Assembly: GCA_002245855.1 (NCBI GenBank)
Contig: NOUX01000009.1
Coordinates: forward strand, 158,087-222,086
From: Sphingobacterium cellulitidis
GTDB lineage: Bacteria > Bacteroidota > Bacteroidia > Sphingobacteriales > Sphingobacteriaceae
Direction: 5' to 3'
DNA: 64,000 bases
A program made the translations under genes and the position numbers. The notes beneath the pieces are model-generated. The model was not told the origin of the DNA. It ran no database searches and saw only the letters and a program-made list of their open reading frames with translations. Shown here piece by piece: positions 54,304 to 63,914 of the stretch (the first letter of the stretch is position 1; every line of letters begins with the position of its first letter).

Positions 54304-55629
54304 ATGTTCAGTATCAATCTCTCGATGATGCGTATTGGCCATTTTTTAGGTGCTTTTGCTTTCGCATTATTGATTCTTTCAAGCTCTTGTAAGGATGAAA
54401 AAGCCGAAGATGGCATCAATGTCCCCTACGATGCATCAAAACCAATTAAAGTTGATCTCGTTTACCCCGATTCCGGGAAATACCTGGAAAAAGTAATGAT
54501 TACCGGTGATAATTTTGGAACAGACCCCTCGCAAATTCGGGTTTGGTTCAACGGTAAAAAAGCTGCCGTAGTCGGATCAACCGGCAGTAGAATGTATGTC
54601 TTGGCGCCCCGACTTCCTGGGGATACCTGTAAGATCTCTGTCGCCATCGGCGATGACTCCATCGCCTACAATAAAGACTTCTTTTACAAAACTTCGGTAA
54701 CGGTAACAACGCTAGCAGGGAACGGAAGCCGCGATACCTATCGCGATGGCGACCTCACCCAGTCCATCGTTGCACCAAGGTATTTATGCGTGGATAAAGA
54801 TGATAATATCTTTATCATTAATCGGGTGCCAGACCAATATCATGTTGCCAGAATTGATGAAGAGAAAAATGAATTGATTACGGTGGCAAGGAATGTAATT
54901 GCCAACGTGCCAGCAGCAGATCCGCTTACCGGCATAATCAGTTTCCCAACGGAAACCACGGTAGGTTCTTATTACTCCTTAGATCCAAAAGAATTCTGGG
55001 GACCTAGGATTCGAGAAATGAGATGGCCCGCATCTGGGGACCGCCCGGAAAATGGATGGAAACATTCCATGGTAGTAAATCCTTCCGATGGATTTATTTA
55101 TACACGTTACTATTATGGCCATATCGTAAAGATTAATCCTCGAACCTATGAGGTCGAAACCATCTTTAAAACCGAACAAGGAGATAGCTACGGCCTAACC
55201 TTTAGTCCAAATAATCCGAATATCCTTTATATTTCATTTTTTGGAAACTCTGGAGTCAATGCCAATAGTATTTGCAGCATCGACGTGACCAAACCTGAGA
55301 CAACCTTTAAAAAATTGTCCGGATCCACTGCCGGTGGACATCGGGATGGAAAGCTGGAAGTCGCCCAATTTAGAAACCCGGAGCAGATTTTTACCGATGC
55401 CGACGGGAATATGTATATCGCTGATAGCGGAAACCATTGTATTCGTAGAATTAACTCAGAAGGATTAGTTGAAACTGTGCTTGGAATGCCCGGAACGGCA
55501 GGCTGGAGAGACGGAGGTAAAGAAGATGCCCTGTTCAATAACCCTACTGGAATCGGAATTAGTTCCGATGGGTCAGTTTATGTAGCTGATTTTAATAATA
55601 ATCGTGTTAGAAAACTATCCATTAATTAA
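54304..55629 (+). CDS. IPT/TIG and NHL-repeat lipoprotein of a SusCD locus
   Basis: 441 residues. Lipoprotein-type N-terminus with Cys 29 (ILSSSC). An IPT/TIG immunoglobulin-like domain near 45-125 (VDLVYPDSGKYLEKVMITGDNFG). Then NHL-type beta-propeller blades (FRNPEQIFTDADGNMYIADSGNHCIRRIN and FNNPTGIGISSDGSVYVADFNNNRVRKL). A surface-exposed binding or scaffolding role next to SusC/SusD is likely. SusC follows after 18 bases, so it heads the operon. Confidence 0.88.
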   Translation: MFSINLSMMRIGHFLGAFAFALLILSSSCKDEKAEDGINVPYDASKPIKVDLVYPDSGKYLEKVMITGDNFGTDPSQIRVWFNGKKAAVVGSTGSRMYVLAPRLPGDTCKISVAIGDDSIAYNKDFFYKTSVTVTTLAGNGSRDTYRDGDLTQSIVAPRYLCVDKDDNIFIINRVPDQYHVARIDEEKNELITVARNVIANVPAADPLTGIISFPTETTVGSYYSLDPKEFWGPRIREMRWPASGDRPENGWKHSMVVNPSDGFIYTRYYYGHIVKINPRTYEVETIFKTEQGDSYGLTFSPNNPNILYISFFGNSGVNANSICSIDVTKPETTFKKLSGSTAGGHRDGKLEVAQFRNPEQIFTDADGNMYIADSGNHCIRRINSEGLVETVLGMPGTAGWRDGGKEDALFNNPTGIGISSDGSVYVADFNNNRVRKLSIN

Positions 55630-55647
55630 AAGCCTAAATTCTACATT

Positions 55648-58600
55648 ATGAAATTTAAAATCCTTTCTCTGTGGATGGTAATTCTATCATTCTCAGTTTT
55701 GTCGGCCTATAGCCAAGAAAGTTATAATATAAGTGGGACGGTATTGGATGATTTAGGGAACCCGATTCCGGCTGTTACCATTTATCTACGTGATAAAATC
55801 AGTATTGGTACATCTTCTCTGGAAGATGGTAAATTCACCATCAAAGCCTCCCGAGGGGATATGTTGGTCTTTAAACATGTCGGTTTCAAGGATATTGAGT
55901 ACCTGGTGACTGAAGCAAAATCAGATTTAACCATACAATTCAACGAAAAGGCCGAAGAAATCGACGAAGTAGTTGTTGTTGGACTAGGTCAGCAACGGAA
56001 GATATCCAATGTTGCCGCCGTGACGAGTGTGGATGTGAAAGCCCTGCAAACTCCAGTGGTTTCAATTGCCAACCTTTTGGGGGGTAGAGCAGCCGGGGTA
56101 ATCTCCTTGCAAAGCAGTGGTGAACCTGGAAAGAATATTTCAGAATTCTGGGTAAGAGGGATTGGAACCTTTGGTGCCAATTCGAGTGCCCTGGTTTTGA
56201 TTGACGGATTGGAAGGAAATATTAATTCCATCGATCCTGCAGATATTGAAAGCTTTTCCATCCTGAAGGATGCCTCTGCAACCGCAGTGTATGGGGTAAG
56301 AGGAGCAAACGGGGTGGTATTGATTACGACCAAAAGAGGGCAAGCAGGAAAATTAAGTATAACTGGAAGGGTAAATGCTTCTGCAAACTTCTTGCCTCGT
56401 TTACCGGATTATTTAAGAGCCTATGATTATGCAAGATTGGCAAATGAAGCCCGAGAAGTCAGAGGTGAAACACCGATTTATTCAGGAGTTGAACTTGATA
56501 TCATAAAAGACGGCTTGGATAGAGATATGTATCCAGATGTTAGTTGGCAAGATCAGGTTCTTCGGAATAATGCTTACAGAAAAAGTTTCTATGCCAGTGC
56601 TCGTGGTGGTGCGCAAGTAGCTCGTTATTTCTTGAGTTTGGGGATGAGTGATGAAACCGCTGCCTACAAATTTGATGATGCCAGTGTGTATGCGTCAAAT
56701 GCAGGTTATAAAACCTATAACTATAGAACTAATATTGACCTTGAACTTTCTCCAACTTCGACCTTATACTTTGGTACAGATGGATTTCTTTCGGTAAATA
56801 ATACGCCCGGGGTAGCATCTACAGATTATATCTGGTATGCCCAATCCAATCTGAATCCATTATTAATCCCTTTGGTTTATTCGGATGGGAAATTGCCAGC
56901 TACATCCACGACAGGATCCTTGCGTTCGCCATTGGTGATGATCAACCATATGGGAAGAAGATCTAACCAAGAGTTTCGTGGTAAATTTACTTTAGCATTG
57001 GATCAAAAGTTAGATTTTCTGCTACCAGGCTTGAAAATTAGAGGTCAAGGAGCTTATGATATCGTGAGTTGGTTTAATGAGTCTAGATTGATTTCTCCAG
57101 CACTATTCCAAGCAGTTGGTAGGGATCAGCAAGGAGAGTTGATTACCATCGAAAGGTCGCCTGCACAAGCGATTTCTTATGGTAAATCCACTAACCAATT
57201 CCGTAAATATCATTTTGAAAGTACCTTGAATTATGAGAAGAAAATTAATGAGGATCACCGTACATCGGCCCTTGTCTATTATTATTTGAGTGATCAAAAA
57301 GAAGCTGATAAGGGGACAAACAACCTAAGTGCAATTCCAATTCGCTATCAAGGGGTTTCCAGTAGGTTTACCTATGGGTATCAGGATACTTATATGGTGG
57401 ATTTTAACTTTGGTTATACGGGTTCTGAAAACTTCCAACCAGGTAAACAATATGGATTTTTCCCTTCTGTTGCTGCTGGATGGGTGCCCTCAAATTATAA
57501 ATTTGTAAAAGATCACCTTCCTTGGATTAGCTTCCTGAAATTTAGAGGATCATTTGGAACTGTAGGTAATGACCGTATCACCAATGACCGTCGTTTCCCA
57601 TATTTAACCATGGTAAATAGCTATATAGCTAGTCCTTGGGGATCTTCCGCATTATTGGATGCCGTGAATGAGTCGGTTATCGGAGCAGATAATTTACAAT
57701 GGGAAAAAGCTGAAAAAGCCAATATCGGGATGGAATTGAATTTATTTAACGATAAACTAAGCTTTATTGTCGATGTATTCAATGACCAAAGAAATGGAAT
57801 CTTTATGCAAAGGGTTCAGGTGCCTGATTACGCTGGTTTAACGACCATGCCTTATGGAAACGTTGGTCGGATGAAGAGTATTGGTGCTGATGGGAGTGGT
57901 TCTTATAAACATACCATCAATGATGATATGAGCTTCACTATTCGAGGCAACTTTACCTATTCCAAAAATAATGTCCAAAACTGGGAAGAAGCTAACCCTA
58001 AATATCCTTATCAGGAGGTGTCAGGCTATCCGTATGGTTCCATTAGAGGTTATCAATCCTTGGGACTCTTCAGAGATTGGGATGACGTCAATAACTCACC
58101 AGCTCAATTTGGAAAAGTACAACCAGGCGATATCAAATACAGGGATATCAATGGGGATGGGGTAATCAATTCTGATGACCGGGTTCCATTGACGCATAGC
58201 ACTTATCCTTTGTTGATGTATGGATTCGGTGGTGAGTTCAATTATAAAAAGTTTACCCTCGGTGTCTTATTTAAAGGTACTGGCCAAACGGATTTCTTCT
58301 ATTCTGGAAATGGAATAGGTACCGGATATGTTCCTTTTTTCAATGGTGTTAATGGAAATGTGCTGAATCTGGCAAGTGATCCTTCGAATAGATGGATTCC
58401 AATGGAGTATGCACTTGCAAATGGTATCGATCCATCCCTGGCTGAAAATCCTAATGCCCGTTATCCAAGATTGACCTATGGAAATAACACAAATAACTCA
58501 CAGCTTTCAGATTTCTGGAGAGGAGATGCGCGATATCTAAGATTGCAAGAGGTCAACCTAAATTATAATTTAAGAGCCCCATTCTTGCAACGCATAAAAA

Positions 58601-58746
58601 TCGCTTCTGTTGATTTTCAGCTCGTTGCCAATAATTTAGTTATTTGGGATAAAGTCAAAATCTTTGATCCGGAACTTGCTTATAGAAATGGGGAAGTGTA
58701 TCCGATTCCAACGTCCTTTATCTTTCAAATGTATCTAAACCTTTAA
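55648..58746 (+). CDS. susC: SusC/RagA-type TonB-dependent receptor
   Basis: 1032 residues. Signal peptide to about 22, a carboxypeptidase-regulatory-like domain (YNISGTVLDDLGNPIPAVTIYLRD) at 25-105, the plug with VSIANLLGGRAAGV, VRGIGTFGANSSALVLIDGLEG and SILKDASATAVYGVRGANGVVLITTKRG, then the barrel to the C-terminus. The TonB-contact site would lie near EEIDEVVVVGLGQQ. It imports a glycan-derived ligand with the SusD lid. No anti-sigma or hybrid sensor is encoded beside it. Confidence 0.96.
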   Translation: MKFKILSLWMVILSFSVLSAYSQESYNISGTVLDDLGNPIPAVTIYLRDKISIGTSSLEDGKFTIKASRGDMLVFKHVGFKDIEYLVTEAKSDLTIQFNEKAEEIDEVVVVGLGQQRKISNVAAVTSVDVKALQTPVVSIANLLGGRAAGVISLQSSGEPGKNISEFWVRGIGTFGANSSALVLIDGLEGNINSIDPADIESFSILKDASATAVYGVRGANGVVLITTKRGQAGKLSITGRVNASANFLPRLPDYLRAYDYARLANEAREVRGETPIYSGVELDIIKDGLDRDMYPDVSWQDQVLRNNAYRKSFYASARGGAQVARYFLSLGMSDETAAYKFDDASVYASNAGYKTYNYRTNIDLELSPTSTLYFGTDGFLSVNNTPGVASTDYIWYAQSNLNPLLIPLVYSDGKLPATSTTGSLRSPLVMINHMGRRSNQEFRGKFTLALDQKLDFLLPGLKIRGQGAYDIVSWFNESRLISPALFQAVGRDQQGELITIERSPAQAISYGKSTNQFRKYHFESTLNYEKKINEDHRTSALVYYYLSDQKEADKGTNNLSAIPIRYQGVSSRFTYGYQDTYMVDFNFGYTGSENFQPGKQYGFFPSVAAGWVPSNYKFVKDHLPWISFLKFRGSFGTVGNDRITNDRRFPYLTMVNSYIASPWGSSALLDAVNESVIGADNLQWEKAEKANIGMELNLFNDKLSFIVDVFNDQRNGIFMQRVQVPDYAGLTTMPYGNVGRMKSIGADGSGSYKHTINDDMSFTIRGNFTYSKNNVQNWEEANPKYPYQEVSGYPYGSIRGYQSLGLFRDWDDVNNSPAQFGKVQPGDIKYRDINGDGVINSDDRVPLTHSTYPLLMYGFGGEFNYKKFTLGVLFKGTGQTDFFYSGNGIGTGYVPFFNGVNGNVLNLASDPSNRWIPMEYALANGIDPSLAENPNARYPRLTYGNNTNNSQLSDFWRGDARYLRLQEVNLNYNLRAPFLQRIKIASVDFQLVANNLVIWDKVKIFDPELAYRNGEVYPIPTSFIFQMYLNL

Positions 58747-58757
58747 TTTCTGAAACC

Positions 58758-60764
58758 ATGAATACTTTCTTTAAACATATAAAATCATTTACGATAGTCC
58801 TGATTTTAATAGTCGTTTCTACATCCTCATGTAAGAAGTTTCTAAGTGTGGATGATTATTTCAGTGATGAGCTGAAACTCGATACGGTTTTTTCGCAAGC
58901 AAGATACGTGGAAGCCTACCTATGGGGAACGGCAAACCTTTTTCCAGATGAAGGAAGGTTACAAAATAACTCTCATACTCCCGGACCATTTGCAACTGAT
59001 GAAGGTTTTACTTCCTTCCTAACATCAAGTGGTTATAGTGGAATGCGATTCGTATTAGGGGAGATTACAGCTACTAGCTTATACTCTCTCAATCAATGGG
59101 GGAATTATTATAAAATCATTCGTAAATGTAATACCATTTTCAACCGAATTGATGAGGCTAAAGATCTAAAAACCGACAACCGTTTTAAGATCTTGGGATA
59201 TGCAAGATTTATCCGTGCATATGCTTATTACAATATCTTAATGGATTTTGGTCCCCCAATTTTATTGGGTGATGAAATTATTGAATCAAATGCTCAACTT
59301 TCGGATTATGATCGTCCACGTGCTACCTACGATGAGGCAGTAGAATATATCTGTAATGAATTGGAGGAAGCTGCTAAGTTTTTGCCTAATTCAGTTCCCT
59401 TGGTTGAATTTGGATTACCTACTAAATCAGCAGCTTACGGTCTGATTGCGAGAGTGAGATTAATCCATGCCAGTCCATTGTTCAATGGTGGTGAAAGTGC
59501 AAGAACCTATTTCGGTACTTGGAAAAGATCGACAGATAAGGTAAACTATATTTCTCAGAACTATGATGAAAAACGTTGGGCATTAGCTGCTGCGGCTGCC
59601 AAGCGCATAATTGATCTGGGTGAAACCGGAATGTTCAGGTTGCATGTGGTTCCTGCAGATTCAGAAACTCCGGAATTACCTGAAGGGGTGACTTCGGATC
59701 CGAACTACTATCAGCAATGGCCAAATGGAGCTGCCGGAATTGATCATTATCGTTCCTATTCTGAGATGTTTAATGGTGAATCTGTTGTTCCTGTGAATGC
59801 AGAGTATGTCTGGGCCCGTAGAAGTGGAGCCTTGGTTGATGAAACCAGAATGTCCTTCCCCCAAAAATTGGATGGATGGAATGGTACCTCTGTGACTCAA
59901 AAAGTCGTGGATGCTTATTCCATGGTCGATGGTCGTGAGATCTCTAACTCAAGCAGCAATTATCCTTATACCGAATCGGGCTTTACCAATACGACCAAAG
60001 TATTCTCAGGGTTTCGCTTGAATGCCAATGTGAGCAATATGTATAATAATCGAGAACCTAGATTCTATGCAAGTGTTGGTTTTTCTGGAAGTTATTGGAC
60101 CATGTCCTCCTCAACTTCTTCAGGCTATTACAACCAAACCATTGAATATTATTTTGATTCACCAAATGGTAAAGGTTCTGTTAGTAGTCCGGTGGATTTT
60201 CCGATTACAGGTTATGTTCTGAAAAAGTTCATCCATCCAACGGATGCTTGGGGTGGAACCAATGCGCGTAGAATGGATAAAGCATTTCCAATTATTCGCT
60301 ATGCTGAAATATTACTTTCATATGCAGAAGCATTGAATAATATCAATGGCTCGCATACAGTTGAATTGGACGGCAAGCAATATAACATCAGTCGTGACCC
60401 GGAAGCGATCAGGAAAGCTTTCAACCCGGTTCGTTATCGTGCTGGAATACCAGGGATTCGTGGAACTGAAGGCAAAGCCGCAATCCAAAGATTGATCGAG
60501 AAGGAAAGAATGGTAGAGTTCTTATTTGAAAATAGAAGATATTATGATGTACGAAGATGGGGAATAATGGAGCAGGTTGAATCTGTGCCAATCCGTGGAA
60601 TGAATATCGAAGGCTCTCGTGATGTTTTCTTTAACCGGGTGATTCCTAACACCTCGAGAATTGGTGCTAGAATTGTGAATAAAAGGTTAGCTTTTGTTCC
60701 ACTTCCACTGAATGAAGTGCGATTGCTACCTTCTTTAGATCAAAATCCAGGTTGGGAAAACTAA
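58758..60764 (+). CDS. susD: SusD/RagB-type outer-membrane lipoprotein
   Basis: 668 residues. Lipoprotein Cys 25 (STSSCKKFLSVDDYFSDE). Helical TPR-rich core (ARFIRAYAYYNILMDFGPPILLG), and the C-terminal signature RRMDKAFPIIRYAEILLSYAEALN and VEFLFENRRYYDVRRWGIMEQ. It acts as the ligand-capturing lid of SusC. It begins 12 bases after SusC. Confidence 0.96.
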   Translation: MNTFFKHIKSFTIVLILIVVSTSSCKKFLSVDDYFSDELKLDTVFSQARYVEAYLWGTANLFPDEGRLQNNSHTPGPFATDEGFTSFLTSSGYSGMRFVLGEITATSLYSLNQWGNYYKIIRKCNTIFNRIDEAKDLKTDNRFKILGYARFIRAYAYYNILMDFGPPILLGDEIIESNAQLSDYDRPRATYDEAVEYICNELEEAAKFLPNSVPLVEFGLPTKSAAYGLIARVRLIHASPLFNGGESARTYFGTWKRSTDKVNYISQNYDEKRWALAAAAAKRIIDLGETGMFRLHVVPADSETPELPEGVTSDPNYYQQWPNGAAGIDHYRSYSEMFNGESVVPVNAEYVWARRSGALVDETRMSFPQKLDGWNGTSVTQKVVDAYSMVDGREISNSSSNYPYTESGFTNTTKVFSGFRLNANVSNMYNNREPRFYASVGFSGSYWTMSSSTSSGYYNQTIEYYFDSPNGKGSVSSPVDFPITGYVLKKFIHPTDAWGGTNARRMDKAFPIIRYAEILLSYAEALNNINGSHTVELDGKQYNISRDPEAIRKAFNPVRYRAGIPGIRGTEGKAAIQRLIEKERMVEFLFENRRYYDVRRWGIMEQVESVPIRGMNIEGSRDVFFNRVIPNTSRIGARIVNKRLAFVPLPLNEVRLLPSLDQNPGWEN

Positions 60765-60777
60765 TAACCATTGAATT

Positions 60778-61749
60778 ATGAAAAGAATAAACATCAAAAT
60801 ATATAAATTCGATACCGGGTTTTGGAAAACGGTATTGTTTGGGGGGCTAGTTTTGTCCATATTTCAATCATGTAATGATGATGAAGTATATGAAAAAGAA
60901 CAATATAAAAATGTATTTGCCTTAATCAGTGAATCGGATAATGTTGCTCGAAAGTTTCATAAGCTTGGCGAAGAGTCTATAGGTTATGTTGCGGCATCCT
61001 TGGGTGGAACTGAGCCAATTGAAAAAGGTATTGAAATCAGTTTGGTAGAGGATAAAACCTTAATTGATCAGTTCAATTTGGTGAATTTTGATACCGATGT
61101 TTCCAAATATGTACGACCGCTTCCTGCTGATAAATACGATATTGCCAGTTTAAAGTTTAACATTCCTGCGGGCGAGATTTCTGGAAGATTACCAATCAAA
61201 ATCAGACCTGATGGGTTATCGCCGGATTCATCTTATTTTATTCCACTCCGTGTGCAATCTTTTTCTGCCTATGAAGCGAATCCGAAAAAAAGCTATATCC
61301 TGTATAGCGTCCGGACAAAGAATTATTATGCTCAATCAGACGGGACAAGCATTTATAGCATGCGTGGGAAATATAGAGAGCAAGGTTCAGCGTCGGAATT
61401 AGAAATGCCCGGAAATAAGGTGATGCATCCCATTACCAAAAATTCAGTACGGGTGATGGCAGGTAATGAAGCCTTTGAGTCCAATGCCAATGTCATTAAT
61501 CAAGGTGCCATTCTAATTGAAGTCGGTTCTGACAATAAACTTACCATCAAGCCTTATAAAAATATCGTAGTAACTCAAGTAAATGGAGATCCTGATTTTC
61601 CGAATATCTTCAAAATTGATGATGATGGTTTTAAAACGTACAAGACTTTCTTGCTGCGGTATAACTATGTCTCAGGAAATACGGTGGTTGAAATGAAAGA
61701 AGAGTTAAGACTTGAATTTAAGGAAGAGGATGAAATCGAAAATAAATAA
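60778..61749 (+). CDS. DUF1735-type surface lipoprotein of the SusCD locus
   Basis: 323 residues. The signal is longer than usual, with Cys 32 (VLSIFQSCNDD). The first domain (~40-170, FALISESDNVARKF and DGLSPDSSYFIPLRVQSFSAYEANPKKSYILYSVRTKNYY) is like DUF1735. The second half resembles DUF4361-type beta-sandwich domains (YKTFLLRYNY). Such proteins follow SusD in many loci and are thought to bind glycan on the cell surface. It begins 14 bases after SusD. Confidence 0.8.
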   Translation: MKRINIKIYKFDTGFWKTVLFGGLVLSIFQSCNDDEVYEKEQYKNVFALISESDNVARKFHKLGEESIGYVAASLGGTEPIEKGIEISLVEDKTLIDQFNLVNFDTDVSKYVRPLPADKYDIASLKFNIPAGEISGRLPIKIRPDGLSPDSSYFIPLRVQSFSAYEANPKKSYILYSVRTKNYYAQSDGTSIYSMRGKYREQGSASELEMPGNKVMHPITKNSVRVMAGNEAFESNANVINQGAILIEVGSDNKLTIKPYKNIVVTQVNGDPDFPNIFKIDDDGFKTYKTFLLRYNYVSGNTVVEMKEELRLEFKEEDEIENK

Positions 61750-61784
61750 TACCTCCAGTTATTATGGACTTAAATTTTAGAAAA

Positions 61785-62840
61785 ATGAAAAAATTAATAA
61801 TATATGGCTTGGGACTAGTATTGTTGTTGAGTTTCAATAGTTGTGAAGAATATATCCGAACGGAAGTTGTCAAGGAGTTATACGTGAATAAATCCATCAT
61901 CAATGGTTTTGTCGGCGAGGAGGTCCAATTAATTGCTAGCCCCACAGATGGTAGCTATCAGTTCAAGTGGAGCTCGGAGGATGAGAAAATCGCTACGGTC
62001 TCTCAAGATGGAAAAGTCAAACTCACCGGTGAAGGATTTACCAATATTGTCGTAGAAGCGGGGGATATTAGACAGAAGGTAGAAATATACTCGGTTATTC
62101 GTATCAGCCTGAAGGATATAGTGTTGAGCGATACGGATTTAGAAATGACTCCAGGTGAGAAGAAAATCATCACTGTTCAGCGAGTTCCAGATAATGCAAA
62201 CGATATTCCGGCGGCAGTATGGAGCACTGAAAATAGTGCTGTTGCAGTGGTGAATGAACTGGGTGAAATAACAGGGGTAGGAGAAGGACAAACTGCTATC
62301 CTATATACTGTGGGTCCAATTGTTAAAAAAGTAAATGTTATGGTGACCTTTACTTCGCCTTTCAACGGGCCTCATATCTTGCAAACCGGAAAACAAACCG
62401 AGATCATGGCGGCAGATTTTGATTATGGTGGTTTAGGCTATGCCTTTAATGATGATGAAGGCAATAATATTGGAAATGATGATTACCGTCGAAGTAAGGG
62501 AGATTCCAAAAGTAAACCAGTGGAAATTGAAGGCAATGGAAATAACATTGGCTATATCAGCGCTGGGGATTGGTATCAATATACAGTGGATGTAAAAGAC
62601 GCTGGTAAATACCTGTTCGATGCATCTTTATCAGCTAATGGAGATGGTCTATTCCATCTTGAAGTCGATGGTGTTCGTGTTCCTGGAGATATTCAAGCTC
62701 CTAACAATGGCAGCTGGAACTCATGGAGGTACATTCCAACAACTCCTGTCGAAATTAATCTAACCGAAGGAAAACATAAGATAAAATTTGTGGTAGATCG
62801 CTCTGGCTTTAATTTAAGAGCCATCCGATTTAGCAAATAA
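61785..62840 (+). CDS. Ig-like (BIG2) and carbohydrate-binding lipoprotein
   Basis: 351 residues from ATG 61785, which gives a proper lipoprotein signal MKKLIIYGLGLVLLLSFNSC; ATG 61764 would add seven residues. One or two bacterial Ig-like repeats (FKWSSEDEKIATVSQDGKVKLTGEGFTNIVVEAG, AVWSTENSAVAVVNELGEITGVGEGQTAI), then a C-terminal CBM6/CBM35-like sandwich (VEIEGNGNNIGYISAGDWYQYTVDVKDAGKYLFDASLSA, LTEGKHKIKFVVDRSGFNLRAIRFSK). No catalytic domain. It ends the operon before a terminator. Confidence 0.85.
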   Translation: MKKLIIYGLGLVLLLSFNSCEEYIRTEVVKELYVNKSIINGFVGEEVQLIASPTDGSYQFKWSSEDEKIATVSQDGKVKLTGEGFTNIVVEAGDIRQKVEIYSVIRISLKDIVLSDTDLEMTPGEKKIITVQRVPDNANDIPAAVWSTENSAVAVVNELGEITGVGEGQTAILYTVGPIVKKVNVMVTFTSPFNGPHILQTGKQTEIMAADFDYGGLGYAFNDDEGNNIGNDDYRRSKGDSKSKPVEIEGNGNNIGYISAGDWYQYTVDVKDAGKYLFDASLSANGDGLFHLEVDGVRVPGDIQAPNNGSWNSWRYIPTTPVEINLTEGKHKIKFVVDRSGFNLRAIRFSK

Positions 62841-62871
62841 GGCAGGATTTTATCTTGCCAAAGGAAACAAT

Positions 62872-62922
62872 AACCTGAACAGTAACAAGTTTTATAGCTT
62901 GATCTGTTCAGGTTGTTTTTTA
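62872..62922 (+). terminator. Terminator of the SusCD-type operon
   Basis: AACCTGAACAG (62872-62882) / CTGTTCAGGTT (62904-62914), followed by GTTTTTTT. A smaller hairpin, GGCAGGATTTTATCTTGCC, precedes it. Confidence 0.88.
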
Positions 62923-62948
62923 TTAAATTTAATCTTAAATAATTAATT

Positions 62949-63914
62949 ATGAGGAGTCTTTGGGTTTTGCTAATGATCTTTTTGAATGCATTGAACTCTT
63001 CAGCGCAGGTCAATCTATTGAAAGATCCAAGTTTTTCAAGAGGCTTTTCTGTGTATATGGTTGAAGACGGAGTTCCTAACTTTCCTTTAACCACTAAAAA
63101 AATAATTGTAGTAGACTCTAATCAACATCAAGGTCCAGTATGGCAATTAGCGCAGTGGAACAACTATAATAATAAAATTGAAAATGCCGCTTACAGTAAA
63201 CAAAAGGGCATCGATATTTATAAAACCAGGTTTGGGAATGAGTTTCGGATTGATACAGCCAATAGGATGTTGCGATTGAAATTAAACACTTCTTCAGAGT
63301 ATGGAAAAAACGAAGTAAGTCCCGATAATCCAAGAAAAGAAGGTCAGAAATGGCCACACTTACTGATTTCGCAGGATATTGAAAATCCAGCAGGTCGTTT
63401 GGCAAATCTAAGATCTGTAGAAATGCAAGTCACCTATGCTATCCTCGCGGTAAAGAATAATCATAGCAAGAAGAATTTTAATAAGAACCTGCATTCAGCC
63501 CAATTTCAATGGTTTCTTTCCATAAAGAATAATAATCAGGCTTCAGCAGGGTTTGGGGATTATTTTTGGTTCGGACTTTCCTTATATGATTTTAGGCATC
63601 AATTTGCGACGCAATATGCCAACAAGGATTTCAATACTACTGCAAAGTTCATTTATATGCCTGATATGAAGGAGGTTTTAGGTGAAAACAATGCTAGTAA
63701 AGTTGGTTCTAAAGGTCAAATGCTGAAATACGATGTTTTCCCTGAAATCAAAAAAGCATTTCTTTTGGCGAAGGAGAATGGTTTTTTAAAGGATAGTCAA
63801 TGGGAAGATCTCTATATTTCCCATTGTAATATTGGTTGGGAAGTGCCTGGTTCTTTTGATGTAAGCGCCCAGATTCAAGATCTCGGAATTATGCTGACCG
63901 AATTGCACAATTAG
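62949..63914 (+). CDS. Secreted protein of unknown function downstream of the SusCD locus
   Basis: 321 residues with a signal peptide (MRSLWVLLMIFLNALNSSAQ). The rest looks like a beta-rich domain with conserved-type aromatic segments (WFLSIKNNNQASAGFGDYFWFGLSLYDFRHQ, YISHCNIGWEVPGSFDVSAQIQDLGIML). I recognise no glycosidase or lyase signature. It stands behind the operon terminator, so it has its own promoter. A surface or periplasmic carbohydrate-related role is guessed from position only. Confidence 0.65.
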   Translation: MRSLWVLLMIFLNALNSSAQVNLLKDPSFSRGFSVYMVEDGVPNFPLTTKKIIVVDSNQHQGPVWQLAQWNNYNNKIENAAYSKQKGIDIYKTRFGNEFRIDTANRMLRLKLNTSSEYGKNEVSPDNPRKEGQKWPHLLISQDIENPAGRLANLRSVEMQVTYAILAVKNNHSKKNFNKNLHSAQFQWFLSIKNNNQASAGFGDYFWFGLSLYDFRHQFATQYANKDFNTTAKFIYMPDMKEVLGENNASKVGSKGQMLKYDVFPEIKKAFLLAKENGFLKDSQWEDLYISHCNIGWEVPGSFDVSAQIQDLGIMLTELHN

